Shown here one piece after another: positions 46,830-57,026 of a stretch of 64,000 bases of DNA. Position 1 is the stretch's first letter. Every line of letters starts with the position of its first letter. The stretch is from a methane-oxidizing endosymbiont of Gigantopelta aegis (GTDB taxonomy: Bacteria; Pseudomonadota; Gammaproteobacteria; Methylococcales; Methylomonadaceae), in NCBI RefSeq assembly GCF_016097405.1, contig NZ_JAEHGD010000002.1, positions 197,876 through 261,875 of the forward strand, read 5' to 3'. The notes beneath the pieces were generated by a model. That model was not told the origin of the DNA, did no database searches, and saw only the letters and a program-made list of their open reading frames with translations. The translations under genes were made by a program, and so were the position numbers.

Positions 46830-47820
46830 GACGGTTCCGATGGTTGTTTTCTGACATAAGTTGGGCGATTTCAAGGGCGTATTCTAGGCTACTGGTCGAT
46901 GCATTGCCTGTTCCGGCTAGATCCAGTGCCGTGCCATGATCGACCGAGGTACGAATAATGGGTAGCCCCAGTGTAATATTAACCGCTTGGCCAAAGCCCT
47001 TGAATTTAAGTACGGGCAGGCCTTGGTCGTGATACATGGCTAGCACGGCATCGGCTTGCTCCAGATTGTTAGGTGTAAACAGCGTGTCGGCCGGTAATGG
47101 GCCATGTAAATTCAAATGTTGAGCGCGGAGTGCGTGAATGACAGGTTCGATAATTTCAATTTCTTCTCGGCCCAGGTGACCATTTTCGCCGGCATGGGGA
47201 TTTAGTCCACAAATCAAAATATGAGGATTGTCGAGATTGAAATAATGGCGTAAGTCACGATCCAGAATTTTGATAACTTGGTTCAATGTGTCAGCGGTAA
47301 TTGCCTGGCTGACTTGGGACAAGGGCAGGTGAGTTGTGACCAAGGCGACGCGCAAGCCCGCTGTGGCCAGCATCATGACGGGGTGGCCGCCGGTAAGTTG
47401 GGCGATGTATTCGGTATGACCGCTGAATGCGATTCCGGCATCATTGATGATGCTTTTTTGAACCGGGGCCGTGACCATGGCATCAAAGTGGTTGTGTAAA
47501 CAGCCGAGGGTGGCTTGCTCAATCATCTTTAGCACATAAGAGCTGTTAGCTTTGTTTAATTGACCAGGAACGGCTGCTGTGGAAAGCGTTATAGGTTGTA
47601 TTAATAAGGTTTTTTCGGGGTGCTGTTGAGCGGGTCTGTCAGGGTCGAAAATTTTAATGGCAATATCGAGGCCTAAATATTCGGCGCGCCGAGTGAGCAT
47701 TTCGGGGTCGGCGAAAATGACTATTTCACAGTTTTGCTTGTGTTGAGCAAGCTGAATGCAAAGGTCAGGGCCTATGCCGGCCGGCTCGCCCGATGTGAGT
47801 GCAATTCGTGGTATTATCAT
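46822..47820 (-). CDS. pdxA: 4-hydroxythreonine-4-phosphate dehydrogenase
   Basis: PdxA oxidises 4-phosphohydroxythreonine in the DXP-dependent route to pyridoxal phosphate. The 332-residue protein shows LTSGEPAGIGPDL, TAPVQKSIINDAGIAFSGHTEYIA, GLNPHAGENGHLG, AMYHDQGLPVLKFKG and TSVDHGTALDLAGTG, containing the metal-binding histidines. It is first in the pdxA-ksgA pair. surA, which often precedes it elsewhere, is not adjacent. Confidence 0.97.
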   Translation of the reverse strand: MIIPRIALTSGEPAGIGPDLCIQLAQHKQNCEIVIFADPEMLTRRAEYLGLDIAIKIFDPDRPAQQHPEKTLLIQPITLSTAAVPGQLNKANSSYVLKMIEQATLGCLHNHFDAMVTAPVQKSIINDAGIAFSGHTEYIAQLTGGHPVMMLATAGLRVALVTTHLPLSQVSQAITADTLNQVIKILDRDLRHYFNLDNPHILICGLNPHAGENGHLGREEIEIIEPVIHALRAQHLNLHGPLPADTLFTPNNLEQADAVLAMYHDQGLPVLKFKGFGQAVNITLGLPIIRTSVDHGTALDLAGTGNASTSSLEYALEIAQLMSENNHRNRHA

Positions 47821-47979
47821 GCTATCAAAGTACTAAATTAAGGTGAGATTTTACAAGTATACTCTCCATGCATGAACTCGCCACCTAAGCATTCTTTTTT
47901 GTATTGCCCGCGATAAAAACGAATGACTAATATGATGAGTTTATTGGTGAAGTGTTTAAAAAGAAAAAAGATGTTTATC

Positions 47980-48009
47980 TTGACCTTGGTTTTATGAAAA
48001 GATTATAAT
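47980..48009 (+). promoter_or_regulatory. Promoter of the rimP-nusA-infB operon leader
   Basis: TTGACC (47980-47985) and TATAAT (48004-48009) are separated by 18 bp, a good sigma-70 match. Transcription would start near 48016, leaving a leader of about 150 nt before rimP. Confidence 0.75.
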
Positions 48010-48049
48010 ATGCGGATAGAAGCGGTAACCTGAAAAGGGTTTTCGTCGA

Positions 48050-48147
48050 TGCCTTAAGCCCCCTGGTGGGGTTTTTTATTTTCTGATGAAAGGAAAAGGT
48101 GTCGCGGTTGTTTTGTTTATGGAAGAGCCTTTAGGCTCTTTTTTTTT
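48050..48147 (+). terminator. Two tandem terminator-like hairpins in the rimP leader
   Basis: The first hairpin pairs CCCC with GGGG around CTGGT and is followed by TTTTTT (about 48057-48078). The second pairs AAGAGCC with GGCTCTT around TTTA, followed by a run of nine or ten T (about 48122-48147). Both lie between the promoter and rimP, so they may act as attenuators of the nusA operon or release a short leader RNA. The 47821-47979 part of this gap shows nothing else. Confidence 0.7.
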
Positions 48148-48169
48148 GTGCGTTAGATGGTGAATAGTG

Positions 48170-48637
48170 ATGAAACAGGCTCCTGAACATATTTTGAAAC
48201 TACTTGAGCCGGTTATTGAAGGTCTGGGCTATGAGTGCGTTGGGATTGAATTTAATTCACATCCTAAAAACAGTGTGCTCAGGATTTATATCGACAGCGA
48301 AAACGGCATCACAGTTGATGACTGTTCAAAAGTCAGTCATCAGGTCAGTGGTGTATTGGATGTTGAAGATCCCATAAAATCTGAATATAACCTGGAAGTT
48401 TCATCACCGGGCGCGGATCGGCCTTTTTTTAAATTAGAGCAGTTTCGGCAGTTTATAGGACAACCCATTACGGTAACCTTATTTTCACCGATAAATCAAC
48501 GTAGAAAAATTACCGGACAAATTGTTCAGGTTGAAGATGATGGCGTCATTGTTGTGGATGACGGAGATCAACAGTATTCCATTCCATTAAAAGCGATGAG
48601 TAAGGCCCGATTAGTGCCGGAATTCTCGATTAAATAA
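48170..48637 (+). CDS. rimP: Ribosome maturation factor RimP
   Basis: RimP helps 30S assembly. The 155-residue protein starts at ATG 48170 (a GTG directly before it at 48167 is possible): MKQAPEHILKLLEPVIEGLGYECVGIEF. The conserved DCSKVSHQVSGVLDVEDPI and YNLEVSSPGADRPFF are present, followed by the C-terminal SH3-like domain. It is the first gene of the operon with nusA, infB, rbfA and truB. Confidence 0.96.
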   Translation: MKQAPEHILKLLEPVIEGLGYECVGIEFNSHPKNSVLRIYIDSENGITVDDCSKVSHQVSGVLDVEDPIKSEYNLEVSSPGADRPFFKLEQFRQFIGQPITVTLFSPINQRRKITGQIVQVEDDGVIVVDDGDQQYSIPLKAMSKARLVPEFSIK

Positions 48638-48648
48638 GGAGTTTTTAA

Positions 48649-50184
48649 GTGGCAAATAAAGAAATATTACTTGTGGCAGATGTTTTTGCTAACGAAAAGG
48701 ATATTGATAAAGAGATTATTTTTCAGGCGCTGGAGTCAGCACTGGAAGCGGCGACAGTCAAACGGCATGAAAACAAGATTAAAGTTCGGGTTAAAATTGA
48801 TCGGCAGACAGGTGATTATGAAACATTCCGGCGCTGGGAGGTTGTGGCGCCGAATGACGAAGTCGATGGTGATGTAGAATTTCCTGAGTCGCAAGTTCTG
48901 TTGGAAGTTGCACAAATGGACAATCCTGATGTTCAGGTAGGTGATTTTGTGGAAGAACGTATCGACTCGGTGGAATTTTGCCGTATCGCAGCGCAGACAG
49001 CCAAACAGGTCATCATCCAGAAAGTGCGTGAAGCAGAACGGAAAAAAATTGTCGATGCCTATCAGAGCCGTGTTGGTGAGTTGATTACCGGTGTCGTTAA
49101 ACGAATCGAAAAAGGTAATGTATATCTGGATTTGGGTGGCAATGTCGAAGCTTTCATTCCTCGGGATGAAATGATTCCTAGAGAATCTGTGCGCATTGGA
49201 GATCGTATTCGAGGTTATTTAAAAGAAGTTCGATCGGAAGCACGGGGGCCGCAATTATTTGTTAGTCGTACGGCGCCGGAATTATTGATTGCCTTGTTTA
49301 AGCTGGAGGTGCCGGAAGTTAACGAAGGCTTGATTGAAATCAAGGGAGCGGCTCGCGATCCGGGCTCGCGTGCCAAAATTGCGGTTAAAGGCCATGATCC
49401 GAGGCTAGATCCGGTGGGTGCCTGCGTGGGTATGCGGGGGTCGCGTGTGCAGGCGGTTTCTAATGAGCTGGCCGGTGAACGGGTCGATATCATTTTATGG
49501 GATGAAAATGAAGCGCAGTTTGTCATTAATGCGATGGCGCCTGCAGAAATCGAATCCATTATTGTGGATGAAGACAAACACAGCATGGATGTTGCGGTGG
49601 CAACCGATAGTTTGTCGCAAGCCATTGGGCGCGGCGGGCAAAATGTGCGCCTGGCCAGTGAATTGACGGGCTGGGAGTTGAATGTGCTGGATGCGCAACA
49701 ACTGGAACAGGAACAGGGTGCTGTCGTTTCAAAAATCAAACAGGATTTTATTGACCAGTTAGATGTGGATGAAGAAATTGCCGAGGTACTGGTTGATGTT
49801 GGCTTGACCAATATTGAAGAAATTGCCTATGTGCCGGTTGATGAAATGCTGGAGATCGAAGGCTTTGACGAAGAGCTGGTCAATGAATTGCGTAACCGGG
49901 CTAAAGACGCCTTGTTGATAAAAGCGATTGCCTCGGAAGAAAAAGTTGAAATCGCTGAGCCGTCTCAGGAGCTGCTGGAAATGGAAGGTATGGATGAAGA
50001 GCTGGCGAAAGAATTGGCGGCAAAAGGTATTGTGACGATGGAAGATTTGGCGGAACAAGCGGTAGACGATTTGCTGGAATTTACCGGAATGGATGAAGAA
50101 AAGGCAGCAAAATTGATTATGAAGGCGCGCGAACCATGGTTTGCAGAAAGTCAGGACACACAGGCAGGAGGAGGAGAAGAATGA
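48649..50184 (+). CDS. nusA: Transcription termination/antitermination factor NusA
   Basis: NusA binds RNA polymerase and modulates pausing, termination and antitermination. The 511-residue protein starts with GTG at 48649 and has the N-terminal polymerase-binding domain (1-130), an S1 domain ([27 protein letters not shown]), two KH domains ([11 protein letters not shown]-like [18 protein letters not shown], and [20 protein letters not shown]) and two C-terminal acidic helix-hairpin-helix repeats (from about 360 to 495), as in gammaproteobacteria. Its TGA overlaps the infB start. Confidence 0.97.
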   Translation: MANKEILLVADVFANEKDIDKEIIFQALESALEAATVKRHENKIKVRVKIDRQTGDYETFRRWEVVAPNDEVDGDVEFPESQVLLEVAQMDNPDVQVGDFVEERIDSVEFCRIAAQTAKQVIIQKVREAERKKIVDAYQSRVGELITGVVKRIEKGNVYLDLGGNVEAFIPRDEMIPRESVRIGDRIRGYLKEVRSEARGPQLFVSRTAPELLIALFKLEVPEVNEGLIEIKGAARDPGSRAKIAVKGHDPRLDPVGACVGMRGSRVQAVSNELAGERVDIILWDENEAQFVINAMAPAEIESIIVDEDKHSMDVAVATDSLSQAIGRGGQNVRLASELTGWELNVLDAQQLEQEQGAVVSKIKQDFIDQLDVDEEIAEVLVDVGLTNIEEIAYVPVDEMLEIEGFDEELVNELRNRAKDALLIKAIASEEKVEIAEPSQELLEMEGMDEELAKELAAKGIVTMEDLAEQAVDDLLEFTGMDEEKAAKLIMKAREPWFAESQDTQAGGGEE

Positions 50185-52985
50185 GTGAAAAAACAGTACA
50201 AGAAATGGCGCAAGCAATTGGAATTCCTCTGGAGCGCTTTTTAGAACAAATAAAAGAAGCAAACCTGTCCGCTCGATCGCCGGATGATCTCATCACAGAA
50301 GAAGAAAAACTTAAATTACTGGCATTTTTGCGCAAACGACATGGTAAAGAGGGCGAGGTTGAAGATGTTGCGCCACGTAAAATTACCTTAAAACGACGAA
50401 AGGTTTCAGCGCTCAAGCAGTCTTCTGCGCCAGGAACCGGTAGTAAAACAGTCAATGTGGAAGTCCGTAAGAAGAAAACCTACATCAAGCGCAGCGAGGC
50501 GCCAGCTTTGACGCCAGAAGAGGAAGAGGCTTTGCGGGCTAAAAAGTTGTTGGAAGAACAACAAAAGCAGATTGAGGCTGAGCGTGAAGCTGCACGCAAA
50601 CGTGAAGAAAAACTGAAGCAGGAAGCTGAAGAGAAAAAACGCCAGGAAGAAGCGCGAGCAAAAGAGGCTGAGGAAAAAGCCAAACAGCAGGCTAAAGCGC
50701 AGCAAGCGGCAAGCGAAGATAAAGAGAAAGAGGTCGGCGAACAAAAAGTGACTGAAGCAAAGGAGCAGCCGATGACAAAAGAATCTGAGGCCGTGTCAAA
50801 ACCGGAGCAGGAGACTGAAAAAACGGAAGAGAGCAAAAAATCGAGCACTGAAGCTGATGCTGAAACTGAAGCAAAGGTTAAAACGGAAGAAGTCGCTGAA
50901 AAAGAACCGGAGTTGACACCAGAAGAGCTTGAAGCCAAACGCCTGGAGTTGGAAAAGAAACAGCGCCATGAGGCTTCTGTACAAAGAATGGCGGAAAAAG
51001 TTAGAAAGCAGGCAGAAGCCAAGCAGAAACAGACGCTGCATAAGAAAAAAACACCCGCAAAAGCAGGTAAGGCCGGTGGTTTCAGTAAGCCCGCTGCACC
51101 GGCTGCAGACACCGCAGGTGGTCGTAAAGCCAAAGGTAAAAAAGGGAAAAGTCGTCGGAATAGAGAGGAGATCAAATTAGAGGTCAGTACAAAACATCAG
51201 TTCGAGAAGCCTGTTGCGCCGGTGGTGAGAGATGTTTTGATTCCTGATCATATAATTGTTTCAGATTTAGCTCAAAAAATGAGCGTTAAGGCGGCCGAAG
51301 TCATAAAACATCTCATGAAATTAGGTATTATGGCGACCATTAACCAGACTATCGACCAGGAAACGGCTGTTATTTTGGTAGAAGAAATGGGCCATAACCC
51401 GATCATGCAAAGTGATGATGATCTAGAAAAAGAAATGTTGGCTGAAGTTCAGGGCGAAACGGATGAGCTTGAAGTCAAACCGCGTGCGCCGATTGTCACC
51501 ATCATGGGGCATGTTGATCATGGTAAAACTTCATTACTCGACTATATTCGGAAAACGCGGGTTGCGGCAGGAGAAGCTGGGGGTATTACCCAACACATTG
51601 GGGCCTATCAGGTAAAAACCGATCATGGTAATGTCACGTTTCTGGATACGCCAGGACATGCCGCGTTTACCGCGATGCGTGCACGCGGCGCTGAATTGAC
51701 CGATATCGTTATTGTGGTCGTTGCCGCGGATGATGGTGTTATGCCACAGACTAAAGAGGCAATAGAGCATGCGCGGGCCGCTAATGTGCCTATGATTATT
51801 GCCATCAATAAAATCGATAAGCCGGAAGCGAATCCAGATAAAGTAATGCAAGAACTGGCAACCTTAGAGGTTGTGCCTGAAGAATGGGGTGGTGATACAC
51901 AGTTTCTGAAGGTGTCGGCTAAAACCGGAGCAGGTATTGATGAACTGATTGAGGCGTTGATTTTGCAGGCCGAAATTCTGGAATTGAAAGCACCGGTAAC
52001 AGGACCTGCTGCGGGTATCTGTATCGAAGCGAGGCTTGATCGAGGCCGGGGTGTCGTGGCAACGGTATTGGTTCAAAAAGGCACTTTGAACAAAGGCGAA
52101 ATCGTTTTATGTGGTAAAGAGTTTGGTCGTGTGCGGGCGATGTTTGATGAAAATGGACAGCCCGTCAAGAGTGCAGGCCCGAGTACACCGGTTGAAATTC
52201 TGGGGTTATCTGGAACTCCAACCGCAGGCGATGATTTTCTGGTGCTACAAAGCGAGCGGGCGGCAAGAGAATTGGCCGAGCATCGCGAAGAACGCATGAA
52301 AAGCAAGCAACATGCCAATCAAGCCGCCTCAAAACTGGATGAAGTATTTTCCAAAATGGCCGAGGGCGAAACAGCAACAGTCAATCTGGTTATCAAAACA
52401 GATGTACAAGGTAGCTTGGAAGCGTTACGTGAATCATTGATTAAATTATCCAATGATGAAGTCTCGGTTAAATGTGTTTACGGCGGTGTTGGGGGTATTA
52501 ACGAAGGTGATGTTAATCTTGCCATTGCATCGAATGCGATCTTGATTGGTTTCAACGTGCGCGCCGATGCGACAGCTCGAAAACTGATTGAAGAAAAAGA
52601 AGTTGATTTGCATTATTACAGCGTTATTTATGATGCAATCGATGAAGTCAAACGTGCTATCAATGGTATGCTGGCACCGGAAATCCAGGAGAAAATCGTC
52701 GGTTTGGCTGAAGTTCGGGATGTATTCCGCTCACCAAAATTTGGTGCTATCGCAGGCTGCATGGTTATCGATGGTTATGTCAAACGGAATCTACCGATTC
52801 GTGTTTTGCGCGACAACGTGGTTATCTTTGAAGGCCAGCTGGAATCTTTACGCCGATTTAAAGAGGATGTGAATGAAGTCAAGACCGGTATGGAGTGTGG
52901 TATCGGCGTGAAAAACTATAACGATGTTAAAGTCGGTGATCAAATAGAAGTATTCGAACGTGTTGAAGTCAAGCGGGAGATTTAA
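50181..52985 (+). CDS. infB: Translation initiation factor IF-2
   Basis: IF-2 is the GTPase that places initiator tRNA on the 30S subunit. I set the start at ATG 50181 ([23 protein letters not shown]), which overlaps the nusA stop (ATGA) and follows an AGGAGGAGGAG ribosome site; an in-frame start at 50136 lies inside nusA. The 934 residues comprise IF2_N, a long charged coiled region rich in Lys/Glu/Ala (about 110-330), a second IF2_N, the G domain ([20 protein letters not shown]) and C-terminal domains. Alternative shorter IF-2 forms are possible, as in E. coli. Confidence 0.98.
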   Translation: MSEKTVQEMAQAIGIPLERFLEQIKEANLSARSPDDLITEEEKLKLLAFLRKRHGKEGEVEDVAPRKITLKRRKVSALKQSSAPGTGSKTVNVEVRKKKTYIKRSEAPALTPEEEEALRAKKLLEEQQKQIEAEREAARKREEKLKQEAEEKKRQEEARAKEAEEKAKQQAKAQQAASEDKEKEVGEQKVTEAKEQPMTKESEAVSKPEQETEKTEESKKSSTEADAETEAKVKTEEVAEKEPELTPEELEAKRLELEKKQRHEASVQRMAEKVRKQAEAKQKQTLHKKKTPAKAGKAGGFSKPAAPAADTAGGRKAKGKKGKSRRNREEIKLEVSTKHQFEKPVAPVVRDVLIPDHIIVSDLAQKMSVKAAEVIKHLMKLGIMATINQTIDQETAVILVEEMGHNPIMQSDDDLEKEMLAEVQGETDELEVKPRAPIVTIMGHVDHGKTSLLDYIRKTRVAAGEAGGITQHIGAYQVKTDHGNVTFLDTPGHAAFTAMRARGAELTDIVIVVVAADDGVMPQTKEAIEHARAANVPMIIAINKIDKPEANPDKVMQELATLEVVPEEWGGDTQFLKVSAKTGAGIDELIEALILQAEILELKAPVTGPAAGICIEARLDRGRGVVATVLVQKGTLNKGEIVLCGKEFGRVRAMFDENGQPVKSAGPSTPVEILGLSGTPTAGDDFLVLQSERAARELAEHREERMKSKQHANQAASKLDEVFSKMAEGETATVNLVIKTDVQGSLEALRESLIKLSNDEVSVKCVYGGVGGINEGDVNLAIASNAILIGFNVRADATARKLIEEKEVDLHYYSVIYDAIDEVKRAINGMLAPEIQEKIVGLAEVRDVFRSPKFGAIAGCMVIDGYVKRNLPIRVLRDNVVIFEGQLESLRRFKEDVNEVKTGMECGIGVKNYNDVKVGDQIEVFERVEVKREI

Positions 52986-52988
52986 GCG

Positions 52989-53351
52989 ATGGGCAGAGAT
53001 TTTTCCCGCAGTGAGCGGGTCGCATCTGAAATGCAAAAAGAGCTCGCCTTGATCTTGCAGCGCGAGGTAGAAGATCAACGCTTAGGTTTTATTACCATCA
53101 ACGAAGTCGTGTTATCGAAAGATTTGGCGGTGGCCAAAATCTATATCACGGTTTTGAATGCCGATGAAGAAGCGAAAGTTTTAAATGTCGATACATTGAA
53201 TGAACTAGCACCTGTCATTCGCCATCATTTGGCCAAAAAAATGCGCTTGCGGCATATGTCAGAATTGAGATTTTATTACGATCGTTCTATTGACACCGGA
53301 ATGCGCGTGGCAGAACTTCTGGCAGAAGACGCTGCAAAAGATCGGGATTGA
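52989..53351 (+). CDS. rbfA: Ribosome-binding factor A
   Basis: RbfA is a cold-associated 30S maturation factor with a KH-like fold. The 120-residue protein shows FSRSERVASEMQKELALILQREVEDQRLGF, VAKIYITVL and MRLRHMSELRFYYDRSIDTGMRVAELL. It starts three bases after infB in the standard order infB-rbfA-truB. Confidence 0.97.
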   Translation: MGRDFSRSERVASEMQKELALILQREVEDQRLGFITINEVVLSKDLAVAKIYITVLNADEEAKVLNVDTLNELAPVIRHHLAKKMRLRHMSELRFYYDRSIDTGMRVAELLAEDAAKDRD

Positions 53352-53354
53352 TCT

Positions 53355-54263
53355 GTGGCAAGACGTAAAAAAGGCCGTGATATTCATGGTATTTTGTTAT
53401 TGGATAAACCGAGTGGTATTTCTTCCAACCGGGCCTTACAAGATATGCGGCATTTTTTGAATGCGCGGAAAGCCGGACACACCGGGAGCCTTGATCCTTT
53501 GGCTACCGGTTTGCTGCCTTTGTGTTTTGGGGAGGCAACCAAGGTTTCGGGAATGATGCTGGATGATGATAAAAGTTATCAGGTCGTCATTCAGCTCGGT
53601 GTCATGACCGATACAGGGGATCTGGAAGGGCAGATTATTGCCGAACAGCCCGTTCCGGAGCTGACGCAAGCCCAGCTGGATGCTTGTTGGCAGCATTTTT
53701 TAGGTGATATTGACCAGGTTCCGCCCATGTATTCTGCTCTCAAGCATGAGGGGAAGAAGTTGTATGAGTTGGCGCGGGAAGGTATTCAAATAGAACGCAA
53801 GGCCCGGCGTGTGAGTATTTATCGCCTGGAGCAATTGAGCTGGGAGAGCGATTGTCTGACCTTGGCTGTAGATTGTTCGAAAGGAACTTATATTCGCTCT
53901 CTGGCCGAAGATATTGGCCATTATTTAGGTACATGTGCAACCGTTAAGGCCTTGCGTCGCACCCGGGCTGGAATATTTAAAATAGATCAGGCATTTACTC
54001 TGGATGCTTTGAAAGCCATGACGCCCGAAGCTGTCATTCAGCAATTAATTGCCGTCGATGCGCCGCTACAAAATCTGCCAGCGGTCAATGTTTCAACCAA
54101 ACAGGCCGATTGCATCCGGCAAGGACAACAGCTTGATTTGAATTCAAGCGATGCCGGCACCGTCAGAATGTATTGTGGCGCGTTGTTTTTGGGCTTGGGC
54201 GAAATGCGAATGGATGGTAAACTAGCGCCCAGAAAACTGTTCCATCTGGAAACAACTTTTTAA
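53355..54263 (+). CDS. truB: tRNA pseudouridine(55) synthase
   Basis: TruB makes pseudouridine 55 in the T-loop of tRNA. The 302-residue protein starts with GTG at 53355 and has GILLLDKPSGISSNRALQ, the catalytic Asp47 in GHTGSLDPLATGLLP, and the KGTYIRSLAEDIGHYLG segment, followed by the C-terminal PUA-like domain. It is followed by a strong terminator, closing this transcription unit before rpsO. Confidence 0.97.
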   Translation: MARRKKGRDIHGILLLDKPSGISSNRALQDMRHFLNARKAGHTGSLDPLATGLLPLCFGEATKVSGMMLDDDKSYQVVIQLGVMTDTGDLEGQIIAEQPVPELTQAQLDACWQHFLGDIDQVPPMYSALKHEGKKLYELAREGIQIERKARRVSIYRLEQLSWESDCLTLAVDCSKGTYIRSLAEDIGHYLGTCATVKALRRTRAGIFKIDQAFTLDALKAMTPEAVIQQLIAVDAPLQNLPAVNVSTKQADCIRQGQQLDLNSSDAGTVRMYCGALFLGLGEMRMDGKLAPRKLFHLETTF

Positions 54264-54266
54264 CGT

Positions 54267-54302
54267 GGAGCCCTGCACCCTATTGCGGGGCTCTGTTTTT
54301 TT
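54267..54302 (+). terminator. Intrinsic terminator after truB
   Basis: GAGCCC(TGCA) pairs with (TGCG)GGGCTC and is followed by GTTTTTTT. It separates the nusA operon from rpsO-pnp. Confidence 0.88.
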
Positions 54303-54348
54303 ACTGTGTATCGAAAAAGATACCACCAACTAATCGATAGGGATTACT

Positions 54349-54618
54349 ATGCCATTTACTGCAGAACAAAAAAAAGCCGTTGTTGAAGAATATCGTTTAT
54401 CCGAAACCGATACCGGCTCACCTGAAGTGCAAATTGCATTATTGACTGCACATATTGCTCATTTAGCACCGCATTTTGCTGAACATAAAAAAGATAATCA
54501 TTCACGCCGAGGTTTATTACGTATGGTAAATCAGCGTCGTAAATTATTGGATTATCTGAAAAAGAAAGACGTCGCCCGTTATCGTTCATTGATTGAGCGT
54601 TTAGGCTTACGTAAGTAA
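54349..54618 (+). CDS. rpsO: 30S ribosomal protein S15
   Basis: The 89-residue primary 16S-binding protein shows [49 protein letters not shown] and [12 protein letters not shown]. In E. coli S15 represses its own translation by binding an mRNA pseudoknot near the start; the leader here is short and I did not resolve such a fold. Confidence 0.98.
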   Translation: MPFTAEQKKAVVEEYRLSETDTGSPEVQIALLTAHIAHLAPHFAEHKKDNHSRRGLLRMVNQRRKLLDYLKKKDVARYRSLIERLGLRK

Positions 54619-54623
54619 CTTAT

Positions 54624-54655
54624 GCAAAACGGCACCTTAATGTGCCGTTTTTGTT
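54624..54655 (+). terminator. Intrinsic terminator between rpsO and pnp
   Basis: AAACGGCAC and TGTGCCGTTT pair around CTTAA and are followed by TTG and T-rich sequence. As in E. coli it would give partial termination before pnp. Confidence 0.85.
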
Positions 54656-54729
54656 TATACCGTAAAAACATCCATTGTGAATGGATGAATAGATCCTATG
54701 CAACAACCTTTCAATAAAGGAACTCTATA

Positions 54730-56811
54730 GTGAATCCGATCAGGAAACAATTTCAATATGGCGATCGCCAAGTCATTTTGGAAACCGGCGAAATCGCTCG
54801 TCAAGCCAATGGCGCTGTGTTAATCGATGTAGAAGGCACTTCTTTACTGGTTACCGTTGTGGGTAAAAAAGAAGCGCAAGGTGGTGATTTTTTCCCTTTA
54901 ACCGTCAACTATCAGGAAAAGGCTTATGCAGCCGGAAAAATTCCAGGCGGTTTTTTTAAGCGGGAAGGACGGCCGAGCGAAAATGAAACTCTGATTTCCC
55001 GTCTGATCGACCGACCGATACGGCCTTTATTTCCACACGGTTTTACCAATGAAGTTCAAATTATTGCCACCGTAATGTCGTTAAATCCCGATGTGGATAC
55101 GGAAGTTCCGGCATTATTGGGCGCCTCGGCCGCTTTAGCGGTTTCCGGCTTACCTTTCAATGGTCCGATAGGCGCGGCTTGTGTGGGCTATATCGATGGC
55201 GAATATGTATTGAATCCATCTAAAACAGCTTTGAAAGATTCGCGTCTAGAATTAGTGGTCGCAGGTACTCAGGATGCTGTCTTGATGGTTAAATCTGAAG
55301 CTGATTTATTGGATGAAGATGTTATGCTGGATGCGGTTTTGTTTGGACATGAACAAATGCAGACCGCGATCAATGCAATTAATGATTTCAGTGCGCAAGT
55401 CGATATCCCTGTGTTTGAATGGCAAGCGACCGAAGCCGATCAGAATTTGGAAGCGCAAGCTGCAGAATTGGCCGAAGCCGATATTCGGGCGGCCTATCAA
55501 ATCGCAGAGAAGTTGGTCAGACAAGAGCGTTTGAGTGAGATTCGTTCCGCTGTGGTTGAAAAACTGACGGCTGACGAACAATACGAAGAAAGAGATGTCA
55601 GTGAGGCTATCGAACACTTAGAAAAGAAAATCGTTCGGGGATCTATCCTGAATGAAGCAAAACGGATTGATGGTCGTGAATTAGACAAGGTCAGACCGAT
55701 TTCTGTCAGAACTGGTGTTTTGCCTAGGACGCATGGGTCGGCCTTGTTCACACGCGGTGAAACGCAGGCTCTGGTAGTCGCAACATTAGGTACTGATCGT
55801 GATGCCCAGATTATTGATGCGTTGTCGGGTGAATATAAAGAACCGTTCATGTTGCATTACAATTTTCCACCGTTTTGTGTCGGTGAGACGGGGTTTGTCG
55901 GCTCTCCTAAACGTCGAGAAATTGGTCACGGCCGATTGGCTAAACGTGGTGTTGCGGCAGTTTTGCCTGACATGGAAGAATTTCCATATGTACTTCGCGT
56001 AGTTTCAGAAATCACCGAGTCTAATGGTTCCAGTTCCATGGCTTCAGTATGTGGCACTAGTTTGGCGCTGATGGATGCCGGTGTTCCAATTAAAGCACCG
56101 GTTGCCGGTATCGCAATGGGCTTGATTAAAGAAGGCGACAAGTTTGCCGTATTGTCCGACATCATGGGTGATGAAGATCACTTAGGGGATATGGATTTCA
56201 AGGTTGCAGGCTCTAAAGACGGCATCACCGCCTTGCAGATGGATATCAAGATTGATGGTATTACGGCTGAGATCATGAAAACGGCATTGGCGCAAGCGAA
56301 AGAAGGGCGTTTGCACATTCTGAATGAAATGAGCAAAGCATTGTCCGAAACGCGTGAGGAAATGTCTGATTTTGCACCTCGGATTATTTCCTTCAAAATT
56401 GATCCGAGCAAGATTCGTGAGGTTATCGGTAAAGGTGGTGCGACTATTCGTGGTATTACCGAACAAACTGGAGCCAGTATTGATTTAACGGATGACGGTG
56501 TCGTGAATATCGCCTCGGTTGACAAGGCGGCGGGTGAAGAAGCCCGTAAAATCATCGAAGAAATCACGGCTGAAGTTGAAGTTGGAAAAGTCTATGAAGG
56601 CAAGGTCGCAAGACTGATGGACTTTGGCGCATTTGTTACCATTTTACCGGGTAAAGATGGGCTGGTTCATATTTCGCAAATTTCCGATGAGCGCGTTGAG
56701 AAAGTGAGTGATAAACTCAGCGAAGGTGACATCGTTAAGGTTAAAGTGCTGGAAATCGATCGTCAAGGACGGGTTCGGTTGAGCATGAAAGAAGTTAAGG
56801 ATGATGAATAA
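54730..56811 (+). CDS. pnp: Polyribonucleotide nucleotidyltransferase (PNPase)
   Basis: PNPase degrades RNA 3' to 5' with phosphate and can add tails; it joins RNase E in the degradosome. The 693-residue protein begins with GTG at 54730 and has two RNase PH domains. The first carries [31 protein letters not shown]; the second carries [29 protein letters not shown], with the phosphorolytic site in [24 protein letters not shown] domain ([20 protein letters not shown]) and an S1 domain follow. A 153-bp MITE-like repeat sits between its stop and terminator. Confidence 0.98.
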   Translation: MNPIRKQFQYGDRQVILETGEIARQANGAVLIDVEGTSLLVTVVGKKEAQGGDFFPLTVNYQEKAYAAGKIPGGFFKREGRPSENETLISRLIDRPIRPLFPHGFTNEVQIIATVMSLNPDVDTEVPALLGASAALAVSGLPFNGPIGAACVGYIDGEYVLNPSKTALKDSRLELVVAGTQDAVLMVKSEADLLDEDVMLDAVLFGHEQMQTAINAINDFSAQVDIPVFEWQATEADQNLEAQAAELAEADIRAAYQIAEKLVRQERLSEIRSAVVEKLTADEQYEERDVSEAIEHLEKKIVRGSILNEAKRIDGRELDKVRPISVRTGVLPRTHGSALFTRGETQALVVATLGTDRDAQIIDALSGEYKEPFMLHYNFPPFCVGETGFVGSPKRREIGHGRLAKRGVAAVLPDMEEFPYVLRVVSEITESNGSSSMASVCGTSLALMDAGVPIKAPVAGIAMGLIKEGDKFAVLSDIMGDEDHLGDMDFKVAGSKDGITALQMDIKIDGITAEIMKTALAQAKEGRLHILNEMSKALSETREEMSDFAPRIISFKIDPSKIREVIGKGGATIRGITEQTGASIDLTDDGVVNIASVDKAAGEEARKIIEEITAEVEVGKVYEGKVARLMDFGAFVTILPGKDGLVHISQISDERVEKVSDKLSEGDIVKVKVLEIDRQGRVRLSMKEVKDDE

Positions 56812-56824
56812 TCATCCAATTAAC

Positions 56825-56977
56825 GTATCTACTCACCCCCTCTAAAAAGCAGGTGTAGGTTGTTGATTTATCAGGCTTGCATAACAGGGATGTTATGCAG
56901 AACTACATGGATGTATTCACGTGTCCTGATAAATCAATGACCTACTCCGGCTAAAACACAACCGGGTGAGCAGTTAC
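56825..56977. repeat. 153-bp MITE-like repeat, copy 3 (inverted orientation)
   Basis: It is the reverse complement of copies 1 and 2, starting GTATCTACTCACCCCC and ending GGGTGAGCAGTTAC. CAATTAAC flanks it exactly at 56817-56824 and 56978-56985. It lies in the pnp 3' untranslated region, so it would be transcribed as a long hairpin at the end of pnp mRNA. Confidence 0.88.
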
Positions 56978-56985
56978 CAATTAAC

Positions 56986-57016
56986 AATAAAAAAGGGCCG
57001 TAAGGCCCTTTTTTTT
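56986..57016 (+). terminator. Intrinsic terminator of pnp
   Basis: AAAAAAGGGCC pairs with GGCCCTTTTTT around GTAA and is followed by further T. The repeat element inserted between pnp and this terminator. Confidence 0.9.
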
Positions 57017-57026
57017 GCTCAGGAAA

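Noticed and set aside
48016-48080. tRNA or known riboswitch in the rimP leader
   Set aside because: No cloverleaf or familiar riboswitch core could be drawn; only the two terminator hairpins are supported.
50136-50181. Upstream in-frame start for infB
   Set aside because: It would add 15 residues from within nusA; the ATG at 50181 has a strong ribosome site and the family N-terminus.
50480-51175. Minus-strand Ser/Cys/Phe-rich frame of 231 codons inside infB
   Set aside because: It is the antisense reading of the Lys/Glu/Ala-rich linker of IF-2 and has no start context or family match.
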